DNA of 16,033 nt from an uncultured Lachnospiraceae bacterium (GCA_910588825.1 CAJURF010000083.1:1-16033), one strand, 5' to 3'; positions 1-7,824 are shown, numbered from the stretch's first letter. A program made the numbers and translations. Notes: generated by a model not told the origin, from the sequence alone.

Positions 1-229
1 GTTCTGCTATTTTTTCTACATTATCCAAAGAAGAAAACTTTTGAATGATGTTGTCAGAAAATGTAGAAACACAAATTTTCGGGAAATTTTCTATTCTTTT
101 GGTTGTGTCAGACGGGCTGAACAAGGCCGGTTCTGAAATTTCTGTCCTTTGAAATATTGTATACAATTTATACACCTCATTTCCAAACATTTCCGGGATA
201 TATAAGACTTCAAACCTATTTTTCTGCAT
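1..229 (-). CDS. N-terminal part of an unrecognised protein, cut by the left edge
   Basis: An uninterrupted minus-strand reading frame starts at ATG 229-227 and stays open for 76 codons to the window edge, so only the N-terminus is visible. The predicted start reads MQKNRFEVLYIPEM, and a later stretch is FPKICVSTFSDNIIQKF. That stretch loosely recalls the N-terminal strand of nucleoside phosphorylase-like proteins, but this is a weak resemblance and I assign no function. The start lies 33 nt past the stop of the ferredoxin-like gene, so co-transcription is likely. The ribosome site is poor (a GGGG about 8 nt upstream). The absence of stops over 229 nt and the operon position support a real gene. 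A longer or shifted start cannot be excluded. Confidence 0.6.
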   Translation of the reverse strand, partial: MQKNRFEVLYIPEMFGNEVYKLYTIFQRTEISEPALFSPSDTTKRIENFPKICVSTFSDNIIQKFSSLDNVEKIAE

Positions 230-262
230 ATGAACTGCCCCAAAATATGCAGGCAGTGTGCG

Positions 263-931
263 TCATAATGTGGAGAGGCCCTTCAGTACCCCGTCAGTGG
301 AGACTACTGCCACCTGTACAGGCAGAGATTTCCCGCTTTTTTCTACAGCTTCTTTCACTGCATACTCTATGCCGCCGCAGCAGGGCACTTCCATCCGTAC
401 CACTGTGATACTCTTTATATCATTTCTGCAGAGGATTTCCGCCAATTTTTCCGAATAATCCACTGCGTCCAGTTTCGGACAGCCGATAAGTGTGATACGA
501 TTTTTCATAAACCTCTCGTGAAACCCAGCGAATGCGTAAGCCGTACAGTCAGCAGCCACCAAAAGCTCCGCTCCCTCTAAAAAAGGGGCATTCACCGGGG
601 CAAGCTTAATCTGTACCGGCCACTGCTGAAGCTGTGACACAGGGTCATGCCCATCGCTGGCCAGATTTGCTGCCTCCCCATCCTTTCGCCCTTTCTTTCT
701 CTTATTCTCCAGCACCGCCTTTTCATCATAGGCGGCGGCATCCCGTTCTTCAAAGGTAATCGCTCCTGCCGGACAGACCGGAAGGCAGTCCCCCAGCCCA
801 TCGCAGTAATCATCCCTGAGAAGCACCGCCTTTCCATTTACCATGCCGATGGCACCTTCATGGCAGGCTTTGGCACACGCCCCGCATCCGTTGCATTTTT
901 CCTCTGAAATATGAATGATTTTTCTTTTCAT
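263..931 (-). CDS. 4Fe-4S ferredoxin-type protein with cysteine-rich C-terminal domain
   Basis: A 222-residue protein. The start at ATG 931 was chosen because a purine-rich GGAGAGGAGAG site precedes it; a 34-residue upstream extension is possible but lies over the promoter region. Residues 13-23 hold a complete CxxCxxCxxxC cluster motif (C13, C16, C19, C23). The second motif is C43-x5-C49-x3-C53-P, lacking the usual middle cysteine (Leu46 sits there). Residues 105-222 form a second domain with C129, C151 (GCPKLD), C168 and a C184-C185 pair in VPCCGG. A charged linker (about 76-95) joins the two. The protein is likely cytoplasmic and redox-active. Ferredoxin-like genes of this type beside Crp/Fnr regulators are common in Clostridia, often near hybrid cluster protein, but no such gene is in view. 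The physiological partner is unknown. Confidence 0.85.
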   Translation of the reverse strand: MKRKIIHISEEKCNGCGACAKACHEGAIGMVNGKAVLLRDDYCDGLGDCLPVCPAGAITFEERDAAAYDEKAVLENKRKKGRKDGEAANLASDGHDPVSQLQQWPVQIKLAPVNAPFLEGAELLVAADCTAYAFAGFHERFMKNRITLIGCPKLDAVDYSEKLAEILCRNDIKSITVVRMEVPCCGGIEYAVKEAVEKSGKSLPVQVAVVSTDGVLKGLSTL

Positions 932-1039
932 ACAGTCTTTTCTCTCCTCTCCCTGCTCCCTTTGTATGCGATAATGTTTCTTTTGTCCAGCCTCGTCACT
1001 CTTGAACCCACTTCCATAATTATCACAATTCAAATATTC

Positions 1040-1068
1040 TTGTTTTTACGCTCCCATTATAGTATAGT
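1040..1068 (+). promoter_or_regulatory. Promoter of the Crp/Fnr-family gene
   Basis: TTGTTT (1040-1045) and TATAGT (1063-1068) are separated by exactly 17 nt, giving a plausible sigma-A promoter reading into the regulator gene. A TATAAT on the opposite strand (1056-1061) could serve the divergent ferredoxin-like gene, but I see no good -35 for it. The two -10 elements nearly overlap, so the divergent promoters may compete for polymerase. Confidence 0.6.
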
Positions 1069-1082
1069 CATTACCACCAGTA

Positions 1083-1098
1083 TGTTTGAATTCAAACA
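1083..1098. promoter_or_regulatory. 16-bp perfect palindrome, candidate operator
   Basis: TGTTTGAATTCAAACA is a perfect inverted repeat. It lies between the predicted -10 (1063-1068) and the GGAGGAG ribosome site (1101-1107) of the Crp/Fnr-family gene. A bound protein would block transcription there, so autorepression by the encoded regulator is a natural inference. The half-sites abut directly, unlike the spaced TTGAT-N4-ATCAA FNR box. It could also form a short RNA hairpin near the ribosome site. Confidence 0.5.
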
Positions 1099-1112
1099 AA
1101 GGAGGAGAATTT

Positions 1113-1793
1113 TTGAAAAAATATTTACCCATATTAAAAGACTGCCCCTTTTTCCAGAAAATAACAGAGGACAAAATTCTTTCCATTCTCCACTGTGTGG
1201 ACGCAAGATTAATCTCCAGACAAAGGGGTGAATACGTATTGAGATTTGGGGACAACACCTCAGAAATGGGGCTTGTGCTGACAGGCTCTGTGCTGGTAAT
1301 CCAGGAAGATGTATGGGGACACAGAAACATCATGTCTAAGATAGGGCCCGGAGATTTCTTCGCGGAACCCTATGCCGCAATCCCCGGCTCCATTTTAAAT
1401 ATCAGTGTGGCTGCCAGCAAAAACTGTGAGATTCTAATGCTGAATATTCACAGACTCCTCACTGTATGTCCCACTGTCTGTGAACACCACAACCAGCTGA
1501 TCCGGAACCTGGTTTTCGTCCTGGCCAAAAAAGTGATGCAGTTCAATGAAAAGATCACACATATGAGTAAACGCAGCACCCGGGAAAAGCTGTTGTCCTA
1601 TCTCTCCTCTGAGGCGTTGAGACAGGGAAAACGTTCTTTTGACATTCCTTATGACAGACAGCAGCTTGCAGATTATCTGTGCGTAGAACGGGCCGCCATG
1701 TCCACAGAGCTCTCAAAGCTCCAAAAAGACGGTCTTCTTACGACAAATCGAAACCACTTTGAACTCATTTCCACCAGCACATTTGACGTTTGA
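1113..1793 (+). CDS. Crp/Fnr-family transcriptional regulator
   Basis: A 226-residue protein starting at TTG 1113, chosen because GGAGGAG (1101-1107) sits 5 nt upstream; the TTG at 1086 lies inside the palindrome and has no ribosome site. Residues about 20-110 form the cyclic-nucleotide-binding-type beta barrel, with IGPGDFFAE at 77-85 in the position of the phosphate-binding cassette. A dimerisation helix follows (about 118-150). The C-terminal winged helix has the recognition segment around 180-208 (YDRQQLADYLCVERAAMSTELSKL, broken here for reading). Residues typical for cAMP binding are not evident, and there is no N-terminal FNR cysteine cluster, so the effector is unknown. It is transcribed divergently from the ferredoxin-like gene, which it probably controls in response to redox, NO or similar stress (inference). 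Confidence 0.9.
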   Translation: MKKYLPILKDCPFFQKITEDKILSILHCVDARLISRQRGEYVLRFGDNTSEMGLVLTGSVLVIQEDVWGHRNIMSKIGPGDFFAEPYAAIPGSILNISVAASKNCEILMLNIHRLLTVCPTVCEHHNQLIRNLVFVLAKKVMQFNEKITHMSKRSTREKLLSYLSSEALRQGKRSFDIPYDRQQLADYLCVERAAMSTELSKLQKDGLLTTNRNHFELISTSTFDV

Positions 1794-1802
1794 CTAAAAT
1801 TT

Positions 1803-1829
1803 GGGCGTGTTTGACAGACAAACACGCCC
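1803..1829 (-). terminator. Hairpin between convergent genes, probable terminator
   Basis: A perfect 10-bp stem (1803-1812 with 1820-1829) and a 7-nt loop lie between the stops of the convergent regulator and YihY-family genes. On the minus strand the stem is followed by AAATTTTAG, a weak T-tract, so it fits best as terminator of the YihY-family gene. It may also act on plus-strand transcripts. Its arms contain GCGTGTTTGA and AAACACGC, also found at the ends of the two long repeats in this window. Confidence 0.65.
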
Positions 1830-1835
1830 TGACGC

Positions 1836-2696
1836 TCACTTACCCATCCATTCCCGGGCATGTTTCTGCGCATCTCTGAAAGAATTTTCAAAATAAGCGT
1901 TCACCTCTGCCCCATACAGTACAATATTCATACAAATATACATCCACAGCATAATCAGGATAATGGTTGCGAAACTGCCATACATGTTCAATGTATTGGG
2001 AAAAAATGTATAATACAGCGAAAACGCATAGGAAAACACCATCCACGCCACAGCCGTGAGAAACGCCCCCGGCATCTGGCTTTTGAACGTGGCTTTTCTG
2101 TTTGGCAGCACCTTATACAAAGCCAGAAATACTGCCATCAAAAACAAAAAGGCAGTCAGTGTCCTGGCCCCGATAATCTGGGCAATCAGCCTGCCAAGCC
2201 AGGGCTGCCAGAGTGTAAGGCTTTTCTGAAGGCTGTTGCCGAACACCAGAAGCACCAGACTGACAATCACAGCCACCACAAAGGCAAATGTATAAAATAC
2301 TGACCAGAGCCTGGTGGTGAGCCAGTCCCTGGTTTCTTCCACATGGTAAATGGTATTCAGACCGTTGGTGATAGCCTGCACACCTTTTCCCGAGGACCAC
2401 AGTGACAACAAAAGGGTAATGGGCACCACCGCACTGGTTTTCCCATAGACTTCATTTACAATAGAGAGCACCAGCCCCCGGAAATTCTCCGGGCAGATCT
2501 CCGCGATCACCTGCCTGACCATCATCTGGGTCAAAGGCGTATAGCGGACAATGGTGAGCAGGAATAAGATAAACGGGATAAATGATAAAATGATAAAATA
2601 TGCCGCCTGTGCTGCATATGCACTTACATGATCCCTGAAAGCCCGGTTCAGAAAGCCCTTAACAGCATCCACTGCCTCAGCTGCGTTTTTATTCAT
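1836..2696 (-). CDS. YihY/BrkB-family inner membrane protein
   Basis: A 286-residue polytopic membrane protein with about six hydrophobic segments (roughly residues 30-50, 90-110, 135-155, 175-195, 210-230 and 242-262). Family hallmarks are the AAYFIILSFIPF segment near residue 31, the central SLWSSGKGVQAITNGLN block, and the C-terminal YGSFATIILIMLWMY followed by LYGAEVNAYFE. This family was once labelled ribonuclease BN, a name now dropped; its role is unresolved, with transport suggested. The start has an AGAGG site at 2703-2707, just after the stop of the upstream epimerase gene. The 14-nt gap indicates an operon with it. Confidence 0.9.
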   Translation of the reverse strand: MNKNAAEAVDAVKGFLNRAFRDHVSAYAAQAAYFIILSFIPFILFLLTIVRYTPLTQMMVRQVIAEICPENFRGLVLSIVNEVYGKTSAVVPITLLLSLWSSGKGVQAITNGLNTIYHVEETRDWLTTRLWSVFYTFAFVVAVIVSLVLLVFGNSLQKSLTLWQPWLGRLIAQIIGARTLTAFLFLMAVFLALYKVLPNRKATFKSQMPGAFLTAVAWMVFSYAFSLYYTFFPNTLNMYGSFATIILIMLWMYICMNIVLYGAEVNAYFENSFRDAQKHAREWMGK

Positions 2697-2710
2697 GAAC
2701 TACCTCTTGC

Positions 2711-3775
2711 CTATTTCTTTTCCACTCCAAAACGATAAATTGTCACTGTCCGATAGGGCTTTCCCGCTTCCAGCGCAGGCGATTCAAAATTCTCCTCATT
2801 CACGCTGTTGGGGAAATACTGAGTCTCCAGACACAGCCCGTCTCTTCTGTGATACGTACAGCCGTTCTTACCTGTCTGCTCCCTGATAAAATTCCCGGTA
2901 TAAAACTGCACTCCCGGCAGGTCCGACAGCACTTCCATCACAATACCCGTCTTTGGCCCCAGTACCCGGGCAATCACCCTCTTGTGGCCCTGACTGTAAT
3001 GGTCACAGACAAAATTATGGTCAAATCCTCCTCCATAGCGAATCTGCTCATCATCCCCGTCCAGATCCTGCTCTATGACTTTTCCCATGGTAAAATCCAT
3101 TGCCGTTTTCTGCACCGGAAGAATTTCTCCTGTGGGAATGGCCCCGCTGTCTTTCACAGGAGTAAAACTCTGGGCTTTTAGTTTCACCCAGTGATCACTG
3201 ATACATCCCTGGTCGTGGCCGTTCAGATTAAAATAGCTGTGATTGGTCATATTCGCCACGGTATCCGCGTCGCTGCTGCCCATATACTGAATACTCACTT
3301 CATTTCCCCGGGAAAATTTATATTTGACCATAATACGAAAATTCCCGGGGAATCCCTGATCGCCGTCCGGGCTGAAAAGACCAAAGGTCACGCTGTTGTC
3401 CCCATCATCTGTTTCTATCTCGTCCCACAGACGGTACTCATAATTATCCGGTCCGCTGTGCAGATTATTTTCACCATTGTTGGCAGCCAGCTGATAGACT
3501 TTTCCGGCAATCTCTGCCCTGGCCTGGCTGATGCGGTTGGCATTGCGGCCTATCACAGCGCCGAAGTGGGCCCTGCCCTTTTCATATTCCTCCAGAGTGT
3601 CATACCCCAACACCACATCTGTCAGCTTTCTGTCCTGGTCCGGCACCACCACAGACACCAGACAGGCTCCATAATTTGTCACCTCTATATACGCACCACT
3701 GTCATTTGACAACCGGTAAATATACGCCTCTTTTCCCTCTGCGGTAAAGCCGAAGCTCCTTTTCATTATGTTCAT
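2711..3775 (-). CDS. galM: Aldose 1-epimerase (mutarotase)
   Basis: A 354-residue protein of usual length for GalM. It interconverts alpha and beta anomers of galactose or glucose in the cytoplasm, feeding the Leloir pathway. The visible active-site pattern is R81 in GRNANRI, H106 in NLHSG, H179 in TNHSYFNLNG, D252 in GGFDHNF and catalytic E317 in LCLETQYFPNS. The order and context match the known His/His/Asp/Glu set of the family. ATG 3775 is preferred because GGAGAGGA lies 9 nt upstream; an ATG three codons later is possible. No other galactose gene is in view. The gene lies about 60 nt beyond the 6S RNA terminator with no clear promoter of its own, so read-through may contribute. Confidence 0.93.
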   Translation of the reverse strand: MNIMKRSFGFTAEGKEAYIYRLSNDSGAYIEVTNYGACLVSVVVPDQDRKLTDVVLGYDTLEEYEKGRAHFGAVIGRNANRISQARAEIAGKVYQLAANNGENNLHSGPDNYEYRLWDEIETDDGDNSVTFGLFSPDGDQGFPGNFRIMVKYKFSRGNEVSIQYMGSSDADTVANMTNHSYFNLNGHDQGCISDHWVKLKAQSFTPVKDSGAIPTGEILPVQKTAMDFTMGKVIEQDLDGDDEQIRYGGGFDHNFVCDHYSQGHKRVIARVLGPKTGIVMEVLSDLPGVQFYTGNFIREQTGKNGCTYHRRDGLCLETQYFPNSVNEENFESPALEAGKPYRTVTIYRFGVEKK

Positions 3776-3833
3776 ATACCTTATTCCTCTCCAAACTGTA
3801 TCACTTATTTATCTACAGCTCCTTAAAATCAGC

Positions 3834-3860
3834 AAAAGAGAGCCATTGGCTGACTCTCTC
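3834..3860 (-). terminator. Probable terminator of the 6S RNA transcript
   Basis: On the minus strand an eight-pair stem with a two-base bulge (3854-3857 plus 3848-3851 against 3837-3844) closes a 3-nt loop. It is followed by TTTTGCTGATTTT. It lies immediately 3' of the 6S RNA and before galM. The T-tract is interrupted, so some read-through into galM is plausible. Confidence 0.6.
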
Positions 3861-3865
3861 TTTAT

Positions 3866-4060
3866 CCTTGGTGAACCCGAAATGCCGTTGCCTATATTTT
3901 GACGCCTAGCTGAACTGCTAGGTGGGTAACCGCAATTGAACTTCTGTCTACCACGACTTGAGGTCTGACATCCATTCAACAATCTAGGAATCCCATAAAC
4001 GTAAATGTAGGTTCAAAATAATAGGGGGTATCGAACATTTCAGGCATTCATCCCGTCATA
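3866..4060 (-). ncRNA. ssrS: 6S RNA (RNA polymerase holoenzyme regulator)
   Basis: On the minus strand CCTGAAATG (4044-4036) pairs perfectly, with one G-U, with CATTTCGGG (3884-3876), closing a long irregular rod of about 190 nt. The 5' arm continues as ATGTTCG, as in E. coli 6S RNA (CUGAGAUGUUCG), and the 3' arm resembles the E. coli GGCGGCAUCUCGG. An internal hairpin CCTAGC/GCTAGG occurs at 3905-3922. 6S RNA mimics an open promoter and binds the housekeeping holoenzyme. The transcript probably begins near 4083, giving an extra 5' hairpin GCCGTTaagaAACGGC (4067-4082) that may be processed off. The identification is from pairing and motif memory; exact ends are uncertain. Confidence 0.8.
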
Positions 4061-4089
4061 TAAACCGCCGTTTCTTAACGGCTAAATAG

Positions 4090-4118
4090 ATTATACTATA
4101 TTCTATGTGAATTTACAA
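4090..4118 (-). promoter_or_regulatory. Strong sigma-A promoter of the 6S RNA
   Basis: Reading on the minus strand, TTGTAA (4118-4113) and a consensus TATAAT (4095-4090) are separated by 17 nt. The start would fall near 4083. Nothing in the 41 nt between the ABC gene stop (4160) and this promoter looks like a terminator, so exporter transcripts may run into the 6S gene. Confidence 0.8.
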
Positions 4119-4159
4119 GAAGCATACGCGGTAAATTTTGTTAGAATTTTAATCCACTT

Positions 4160-6073
4160 TTAATCCCCTTGTAAATTCCCCGTATAGAGCTGATAATACC
4201 TGCCCTTTTGGTCGATTAGCTCCTGGTGGGTTCCCCGTTCAATGATCCTGCCCTGTTCCAGCACCATAATACAGTCCGCATTTTTTACCGTTGACAGCCG
4301 GTGGGCAATGACAAATGTGGTACGCCCCTGCATCAGTTTATCCATGCCGTCCTGTACAATCCGCTCCGTCCGGGTATCAATGGAGCTGGTCGCCTCATCC
4401 AGAATCAGAACAGGCGGATCTACAATGGCCGCCCGGGCGATGGCCAGAAGCTGCCGCTGTCCCTGGCTTAAATTGGCCCCGTCTCCAGTGAGCAGTGTGC
4501 CATACCCTTCCGGAAGTCTCCGGATAAAACCGTCTGCATTGGCCAGCCTGGCAGCTGCAATCACTTCCTCATCAGAGGCGTCCAGCTTGCCGTACCGGAT
4601 ATTATCCGCCACTGTCCCGGTAAACAGATGGGTATCCTGGAGTACCATTCCAAGAGAACGGCGGAGATCATCTTTTTTAATCTTATTCACATTGATCCCA
4701 TCATAGCGGATTTTCCCATCCTGGATATCATAAAACCGATTGATCAGATTGGTAATGGTCGTCTTCCCTGCCCCCGTAGAACCCACAAACGCAATTTTCT
4801 GGCCGGGCGTGGCATACAATTTCACATCGTGAAGTACGATTTTTCTATCATCGTAGCCGAAATCCACCCCGTCAAATACCACATCACCTTTCACTTCCAC
4901 ATAGTCCACAGATCCGTCCGCCTGGTGGGTATGTTTCCAGGCCCACCGCCCGGTGCGCTCCTGAGTTTCAATCAGACGGCCGTTTTCCTCTCTGACATTC
5001 ACCAGCACCACATATCCCTGGTCAATCTCCGGCTCCTCATCCATCAGTGCGAACATCCGCTGGGCGCCTGCCATGGCCATGACAATAGCGTTAAACTGCT
5101 GGCTCACCTGATTGATGGGCATATTAAAACTCCTGTTAAAAGCCAGAAAACTGGCCAGACCGCCCAGCGTAAACCCGCCCACACCATTTAGCGCCAGCAC
5201 ACTGCCGGCAATGGCACAGACTACATAACTGATATTCCCCATCTGCATGCTCACCGGCCCCAGCATATTAGCAAAGGCATGGGCTTTATTTGCACTGTCA
5301 AAAAGCTGGTTATTAATCCTACGGAAATTCTCTATGTTTTCCTTTTCATGGCAGAAAACTTTTACTACCTTCTGGCCGTTCATCATCTCCTCAATAAATC
5401 CATTGACAGCGCCCAGATCTTTTTGCTGTCTGGCAAAAAAGGTCCCGCTGGTGCCCACAAGCTTCTTTGTCACAAACAACATCACAAACACCATCACCAG
5501 TGTGATCAGAGTCAGAGGAACGTTCAGAATCAACATGCTGATCAAAACACTGACAATGGTAATCATGCTGTTGAACACCTGGGGCATACTCTGGCTGATC
5601 ATCTGACGCAGTGTATCCGCGTCATTGGTATATACAGACATCAAATCCCCATGGGCGTGAGTATCAAAATACGAAATGGGAAGCCGCTGCATATGGGTAA
5701 ACAAGTCGTCCCGGAACCTGCGCAGAGTCCCCTGGGTCACATTAATCAGAATCCGGTTGTACGCAAATGTGGACACCACTCCCACCCCGTACAGCCCGGC
5801 AACCCGGGCCACTGCCCCCGATAAAGGGGTAAAATCCGGCGATTGAGCCAGCAGCATAGGTGTAATATACTCGTCAATCAGGTTCCGCATAAACAGAGTC
5901 CCCTGTACATTCGCCAGAACACTGATAAAAATCAGAACAGCCACAAAAATATAATGAATCAGATAATTTCGGAGAATATATTTCATCAACCGCAGAAAAA
6001 CTTTTCCCGGATTCTCCACACGGGCAGCTCCTTTGGCACGGACACGCGCCGATATCCCCTTTGGGCCTGCCAT
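4160..6073 (-). CDS. Heterodimeric ABC exporter subunit with canonical ATP site (TM288-like)
   Basis: A 637-residue half-transporter: a six-helix exporter domain (about 30-340) and a nucleotide-binding domain (about 395-635). Walker A is GSTGAGKT (431-438), Walker B ends in D559-E560, and the switch histidine is H591, so its own ATP site is catalytically competent. The signature reads LSQGQ (535-539) in place of LSGGQ, which would contribute to the partner's degenerate site. Residues about 352-395, including a GRWAWKH stretch, form an insertion between the two domains that I associate with this subfamily. Its start codon overlaps the upstream subunit's stop by one base (TGATG), implying translational coupling. 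Substrate unknown; multidrug or lipid-like export is the usual guess. Confidence 0.93.
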   Translation of the reverse strand: MAGPKGISARVRAKGAARVENPGKVFLRLMKYILRNYLIHYIFVAVLIFISVLANVQGTLFMRNLIDEYITPMLLAQSPDFTPLSGAVARVAGLYGVGVVSTFAYNRILINVTQGTLRRFRDDLFTHMQRLPISYFDTHAHGDLMSVYTNDADTLRQMISQSMPQVFNSMITIVSVLISMLILNVPLTLITLVMVFVMLFVTKKLVGTSGTFFARQQKDLGAVNGFIEEMMNGQKVVKVFCHEKENIENFRRINNQLFDSANKAHAFANMLGPVSMQMGNISYVVCAIAGSVLALNGVGGFTLGGLASFLAFNRSFNMPINQVSQQFNAIVMAMAGAQRMFALMDEEPEIDQGYVVLVNVREENGRLIETQERTGRWAWKHTHQADGSVDYVEVKGDVVFDGVDFGYDDRKIVLHDVKLYATPGQKIAFVGSTGAGKTTITNLINRFYDIQDGKIRYDGINVNKIKKDDLRRSLGMVLQDTHLFTGTVADNIRYGKLDASDEEVIAAARLANADGFIRRLPEGYGTLLTGDGANLSQGQRQLLAIARAAIVDPPVLILDEATSSIDTRTERIVQDGMDKLMQGRTTFVIAHRLSTVKNADCIMVLEQGRIIERGTHQELIDQKGRYYQLYTGNLQGD

Positions 6074-7824
6074 CAGTCCTCACCTGCCTTTTCATCAAAA
6101 TCTCCGCCGCCGCTGGTCTGAGATTCATATACTTCCCGGTAAATCTCATCATCTTTGAGCAGCTGCTCATGGGTTCCGAATCCATGGACACGTCCGTCTT
6201 CCATCACCACTATCCTGTCTGCGCTTTCCACACTGGATATGCGCTGGGCAATGATAATCTTCGTGGTTCCCGGGATCTCCCGGGCAAATGCCTGGCGGAT
6301 CTTCCCGTCTGTGGCCGTGTCAACAGCGCTGGTGCTGTCATCCAGAATCAGAATTTTCGGTTTCTTCAGCAGTGCCCTGGCAATACACAGACGCTGTTTC
6401 TGGCCTCCTGATACATTGGCACCGCCCTGCTCAATGTATGTATGATAGCCGTCGGGCATTTTTTCAATAAATTCATCTGCACAGGCAAGATGGCAGGCGC
6501 GTCTGCACTCTTCCTCTGTGGCGTTGGGATTCCCCCACCGGAGATTTTCCAATATGGTGCCGGAAAACAGCACATTTTTCTGCAGCACCACGGCCACCTG
6601 ATTGCGCAGGGCTTCCATATCATATTCCCTCACGTCCCGGCCGCCTACCAGCACTTTTCCCGCTGTCACATCATAGAGGCGGCTGATTAGATTCACCAGG
6701 CTGGTCTTGGCACTTCCCGTCCCTCCGATCACCCCGATGGTCTCTCCGGAGCGGATGTTCAGATTCACCTGCTGAAGCACTGGTTCCCCGCTCTCCTGGT
6801 GATAGGCAAAGTCCACATTCTGAAATTCTATACTGCCGTCTTCCGCCTGATACACCGGCTGGGCAGGATTTGCCAGATCACTGGTTTCATCCAAAACTTC
6901 CGCAATCCGGCGGGCGCTGGCCATACTCATGGACAGCATCACAAATACCATGGACAGCATCATCAGGCTCATCAATATATTCATACAGTATGTGAGCAGA
7001 CTCATCAACTCCCCTGTAGTCAGGGAACCGCCCACAATCATCTTTGCCCCCATCCAGCTGATGAGAAGGATACACGTATAGACGGTAATCTGCATCAACG
7101 GAGCGTTGAAAACCAGATTGCACTCAGCCTTGATAAAGATATCATAGATATTCTGGCTGGCCTGCTTAAACTTGCTGGTCTCATGGTCCTCCCGAACATA
7201 TGCCTTTACCACCCGGATAGCCGAGACATTCTCCTGGACAGAAGCATTCATATCGTCGTACTTGGGAAATGCCTGCTGAAAATATTTCATTGCCGATGTC
7301 ATAATCAAAAACAACAAAATCCCCAAAATCACCACTGCTGCCAGATAAATTGCCGCCAGGCGGCCGTTGATCACAAAAGCCATAGCCATAGCACAGATCA
7401 TACTGAACGGAGCACGGAAACACATGCGCAGAATCATCTGATATGCATTCTGAATATTGGTCACATCTGTGGTCAGCCTGGTAACCAGCCCGGCTGTACT
7501 GAATTTATCAATATTGGAAAAAGAAAAAGACTGTATATTTTCAAACATGGCCTCCCTTAAATTCCGGGCAAAACCCGCAGAGGCCCGTGCCGCTGTCCAG
7601 CCGCCCAGTGTGCCGGACAAAAGTCCACAGGCAGCGGCAGCCACCATCCATGCACCCACTTTATAAATATGAGAAAGATTCCCTGCTTCCACCCCATCAT
7701 CAATCATAGATGCCATCAGAAGAGGAATCACCATCTCAAAAATCACTTCCAGAATCATGCAAAAAGGCGTCAGAATGGAATCCTTTTTAAATTCTTTAAT
7801 CTGTAATGCCAGCGATTTCATCAT
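6073..7824 (-). CDS. Heterodimeric ABC exporter subunit with degenerate ATP site (TM287-like)
   Basis: A 583-residue half-transporter, first gene of the pair. The membrane domain occupies about residues 15-310 and the nucleotide-binding domain about 330-570. Walker A is GGTGSAKT (367-374), with Ala where the last Gly normally stands. Walker B ends D495-D496, so the catalytic Glu is Asp, and the switch His is Gln527. The signature VSGGQ (471-475) is intact. This is the expected mirror image of the downstream subunit: one dead site and one live site, as in TM287/288 or BmrCD. Two adjacent ATGs (7824, 7821) are possible starts; an AGGAAGG site is rather distant. No convincing promoter lies between it and the pckA terminator. 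Confidence 0.93.
   Translation of the reverse strand: MMKSLALQIKEFKKDSILTPFCMILEVIFEMVIPLLMASMIDDGVEAGNLSHIYKVGAWMVAAAACGLLSGTLGGWTAARASAGFARNLREAMFENIQSFSFSNIDKFSTAGLVTRLTTDVTNIQNAYQMILRMCFRAPFSMICAMAMAFVINGRLAAIYLAAVVILGILLFLIMTSAMKYFQQAFPKYDDMNASVQENVSAIRVVKAYVREDHETSKFKQASQNIYDIFIKAECNLVFNAPLMQITVYTCILLISWMGAKMIVGGSLTTGELMSLLTYCMNILMSLMMLSMVFVMLSMSMASARRIAEVLDETSDLANPAQPVYQAEDGSIEFQNVDFAYHQESGEPVLQQVNLNIRSGETIGVIGGTGSAKTSLVNLISRLYDVTAGKVLVGGRDVREYDMEALRNQVAVVLQKNVLFSGTILENLRWGNPNATEEECRRACHLACADEFIEKMPDGYHTYIEQGGANVSGGQKQRLCIARALLKKPKILILDDSTSAVDTATDGKIRQAFAREIPGTTKIIIAQRISSVESADRIVVMEDGRVHGFGTHEQLLKDDEIYREVYESQTSGGGDFDEKAGED

Noticed and set aside
2849..3709. Plus-strand open frames opposite galM, and similar long frames opposite the ABC genes (for example 6799-7560)
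   Set aside because: They lack ribosome sites and recognisable motifs, and lie antisense to genes with clear family signatures; they are codon shadows.
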